6,664 nucleotides of DNA from assembly GCA_937907435.1 (NCBI GenBank), contig CALCIA010000203.1, positions 1-6,664 on the forward strand, in the 5' to 3' direction. Made by a program: the position numbers and the translations under genes. The number at the start of each line of letters is the position of its first letter. Position 1 is the stretch's first letter. Below are positions 4,920-6,664 of this stretch, piece by piece. The notes beneath the pieces are model-generated. The model saw only the letters and a list, made by a program, of their open reading frames with translations, was not told the origin of the DNA and made no database searches. This DNA is from an uncultured Actinomycetes bacterium (GTDB taxonomy: Bacteria; Actinomycetota; Thermoleophilia; Solirubrobacterales; 70-9).

Positions 4920-6455
4920 GTGCCGCCTCGCTACGTGAGCGACAACATCGGCTCCTGGACCGCGCTCCGCGCCCGCCGTGATCCGGGGCGGACGGCGCTC
5001 GTCTGCGGCGCCGAGCGGGTCGATTATGCGGAGCTCGAGCGGCGGGTGGGACGCGCCGCGGGCGCCATCCGCGAGGTCGGGGTCGGGCCGGGCCACCGCA
5101 TCGCCACGGCGCTGAAGAACCGGGTCGAGTTCGTCGAGCTGCTGTTCGGGACGGCGCGCGCCGGGGCGATCTTCGTGCCGCTGAACTTCCGCCTCGCGAG
5201 CGAGGAGATCGCCTACGCGCTCGCCGATTCCGGCGCCGCGATCGTCGTCGTCCAGGCCGACACCGCCGCCGCCGTGACCGCGGCGCTGGAGCTGCTGGAG
5301 GGCGAGCCGCCGCGGGTGATCTCGGTCGACGGCCCGGACGCCGACTACGCCGCCTGGCGCGACGCGGCCCTGCCCCTCGACCCGCACCCGGTCCGCCCCC
5401 AGGACCCGGTGTCGATCATCTACACCTCGGGCACCACCGGGCCGCCGAAGGGCGCCGTGCTGACCCACGGCGGCGTCCTCTGCAACGTCGAGAACTATCT
5501 CGCCGACTGGGACCTCCGCCGCGACGACGCGACCGTGGTGGTCAACCCGATCTTCCACGTCGTCCTCTACATCCTCGCCGTGCCGCTCCTCTACAAGGGC
5601 GGCAAGGTGGTGCTGATGGAGGACTTCGAGCCCGCCGCGGCGGTGCGCCTCGCCGAGGCCGAGCAGATCACGGTCTGGTTCGCGATCCCGACCGCCTGGC
5701 AGATGATGCTGGCGACGCCGGAGCTGGCGGCGCTCGACACCTCGCGCCTGCGCTTCGTCGGCTCCGGCGGCGCCGCCTGCCCGCAGCCGCTGATGGACCG
5801 CTTCGCCGAGCTCGGCCTCGATTACCGCCAGGGATACGGCCTCTCCGAGACGACCTCATCGGCGACCACGATGGGCCCCGGCGACCACCGGCGCAAGCCG
5901 GGCTCGATCGGCCGGCCGTTCTTCCACGTCGAGGCGCGGATCGTCGACGAGGAGGGCAAGGTGCTCGCCCCGGGCGAGGTCGGCGAGATCCAGCTGCGCG
6001 GCCGCAACGTCTGCGCCGGCTACTGGCGCAAGCCGAAGGAGACGGCCGCGGCCTTCGACGCCGACGGCTGGTTCTCCACCGGCGACATCGGCCGCGCCGA
6101 CGAGGAGGGCTTCTACTGGATCGTCGATCGCAAGAAGGACCTGATCATCTCCGGCGGCGAGAACATCTCCTCGATCGAGGTCGAGCAAGCCGTCGTCTCC
6201 CACCCCCGCGTCGCCGAAGCCGTCGTGATCGGCATCCCCCACGAGCGCTGGGGCGAGACCCCCTGCGCAGTGGTCACCACGGTCGACGGCGACGAGCTCG
6301 ACCAAACCGACCTGATCGACCACTGCCGAGAGCGCATCGCCCACTACAAGTGCCCGACGGCAGTGATCACCGTCGCCGAGCTGCCGAAGACGGCGACCGG
6401 CAAGATCGCCAAGCTCGCGGTCCGCGAGCTGATCGCGGGACGGGGCGAGGGGTAG
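4920..6455 (+). CDS. Class I adenylate-forming acyl-CoA synthetase B (511 aa)
   Basis: This is a second fatty-acid/aryl-type acyl-CoA ligase with the same two-step ATP- and CoA-dependent reaction. Motifs: YTSGTTGPPKG (168-178), YGLSE (306-310), STGDI with Asp389 (386-390), VDRKKDLIISGGENI (402-416) and catalytic Lys495 in KTATGK. It is paralogous to synthetase A (compare LNFRLASEEIAYAL here with VNFRLSREEVAYVL there), but a putative acid-pocket segment, PIFHVVLYIL (210-219), is more hydrophobic. The GTG start at 4920 follows a good Shine-Dalgarno sequence. It is co-transcribed with the lactonase, so a plausible role is activating the acid released by lactone opening or a downstream acid of the same pathway. 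It ends with TAG at 6453-6455; the composite repeat begins about 45 bp later. Confidence 0.92.
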   Translation: MPPRYVSDNIGSWTALRARRDPGRTALVCGAERVDYAELERRVGRAAGAIREVGVGPGHRIATALKNRVEFVELLFGTARAGAIFVPLNFRLASEEIAYALADSGAAIVVVQADTAAAVTAALELLEGEPPRVISVDGPDADYAAWRDAALPLDPHPVRPQDPVSIIYTSGTTGPPKGAVLTHGGVLCNVENYLADWDLRRDDATVVVNPIFHVVLYILAVPLLYKGGKVVLMEDFEPAAAVRLAEAEQITVWFAIPTAWQMMLATPELAALDTSRLRFVGSGGAACPQPLMDRFAELGLDYRQGYGLSETTSSATTMGPGDHRRKPGSIGRPFFHVEARIVDEEGKVLAPGEVGEIQLRGRNVCAGYWRKPKETAAAFDADGWFSTGDIGRADEEGFYWIVDRKKDLIISGGENISSIEVEQAVVSHPRVAEAVVIGIPHERWGETPCAVVTTVDGDELDQTDLIDHCRERIAHYKCPTAVITVAELPKTATGKIAKLAVRELIAGRGEG

Positions 6456-6499
6456 GCGGGGCTCGGTGGGTTCGGCGGGGCGGAAGGGATGGGGGGCCC

Positions 6500-6652
6500 C
6501 TCAAGCTGACGCCCGGGGAGGGCCGGTCCCCCGCAAGCTGACGCCCGGGGGGACCCGCCCCTCTCGCCACGGCCCGGGCAGGCTGTGGCCGTGGCGAGAG
6601 GGGCGGGTGTGCGGAAGGTGTGGAGGGACACCGGCGGGAGGCGCACGGGAGG
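6500..6652 (+). repeat. Composite hairpin repeat, copy 2
   Basis: This is the inverted counterpart of the element at 445-565, lying downstream of synthetase B in the same orientation relative to outgoing transcription. In order: two box copies (6503-6522 and 6535-6554), a hairpin with a perfect 22-bp stem (6553-6574/6587-6608) and 12-base loop CGGGCAGGCTGT, then a diverged flank ending with the complement of CCTCCCGTGC (6643-6652). The loop differs from copy 1 by a single-base indel. It may continue towards or past the window end. It could serve as an operon terminator, but no T-run follows the stem. Confidence 0.8.
6502..6550 (+). repeat. Tandem 32-bp-period box duplication in copy 2
   Basis: CAAGCTGACGCCCGGGG occurs at 6502-6518 and, identically, at 6534-6550, exactly 32 bp apart. 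Copy 1 of the composite repeat has one such box (complement of 547-563, with one substitution). The duplication is therefore specific to the 3' copy, or one unit was lost from the 5' copy. Confidence 0.85.
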
Positions 6653-6664
6653 TTCACGGAACCG

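Overview
The window is very GC-rich. Its coding genes show strong G/C bias at third codon positions, and long spurious ORFs lie opposite them. Three of the four start codons that open a transcription unit have a TANNNT box 6-7 nt upstream and no ribosome binding site, the usual arrangement for leaderless mRNAs in Actinomycetota. A high-GC actinobacterium is the best guess (possibly a soil Thermoleophilia/Solirubrobacterales-type lineage). That placement is inference; no marker gene is present.

Layout. Positions 1-669 hold no convincing gene but are dense in palindromes: one perfect 22-bp-stem palindrome (3-49), three related hairpins at about 61-bp spacing (202-242, 263-305, 324-365), one copy of a composite hairpin repeat (445-565) and a small stem-loop (600-642). 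Five genes follow: an acetoacetate-decarboxylase-family enzyme (670-1464, minus), an SDR dehydrogenase (1551-2375, plus), an acyl-CoA synthetase (2372-3892, minus), an SMP-30/gluconolactonase-type lactonase (4016-4909, plus) and a second acyl-CoA synthetase (4920-6455, plus). The last two form an operon. The SDR and the first synthetase converge and share the four bases TTAG across their stop codons. Positions 6456-6664 hold no gene but carry the second copy of the composite repeat, inverted relative to the first.

How the genes may work together. The five enzymes look catabolic. The SDR could oxidise an alcohol, the SMP-30 protein could open a lactone, the two ligases could load the resulting or related acids onto CoA, and the ADC-like enzyme could decarboxylate a beta-keto acid or do related Schiff-base chemistry. 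A Baeyer-Villiger monooxygenase or other lactone-forming enzyme is not in the window, and neither are a regulator or transporter. The substrate cannot be read from the sequence.

The least explained content is the non-coding structure. A pair of inverted composite repeats brackets the gene block. They have the same orientation relative to the outgoing transcripts and a compensatory base-pair change in their stem. A separate three-member hairpin array keeps its outer arms while its inner arms vary and stay self-complementary.
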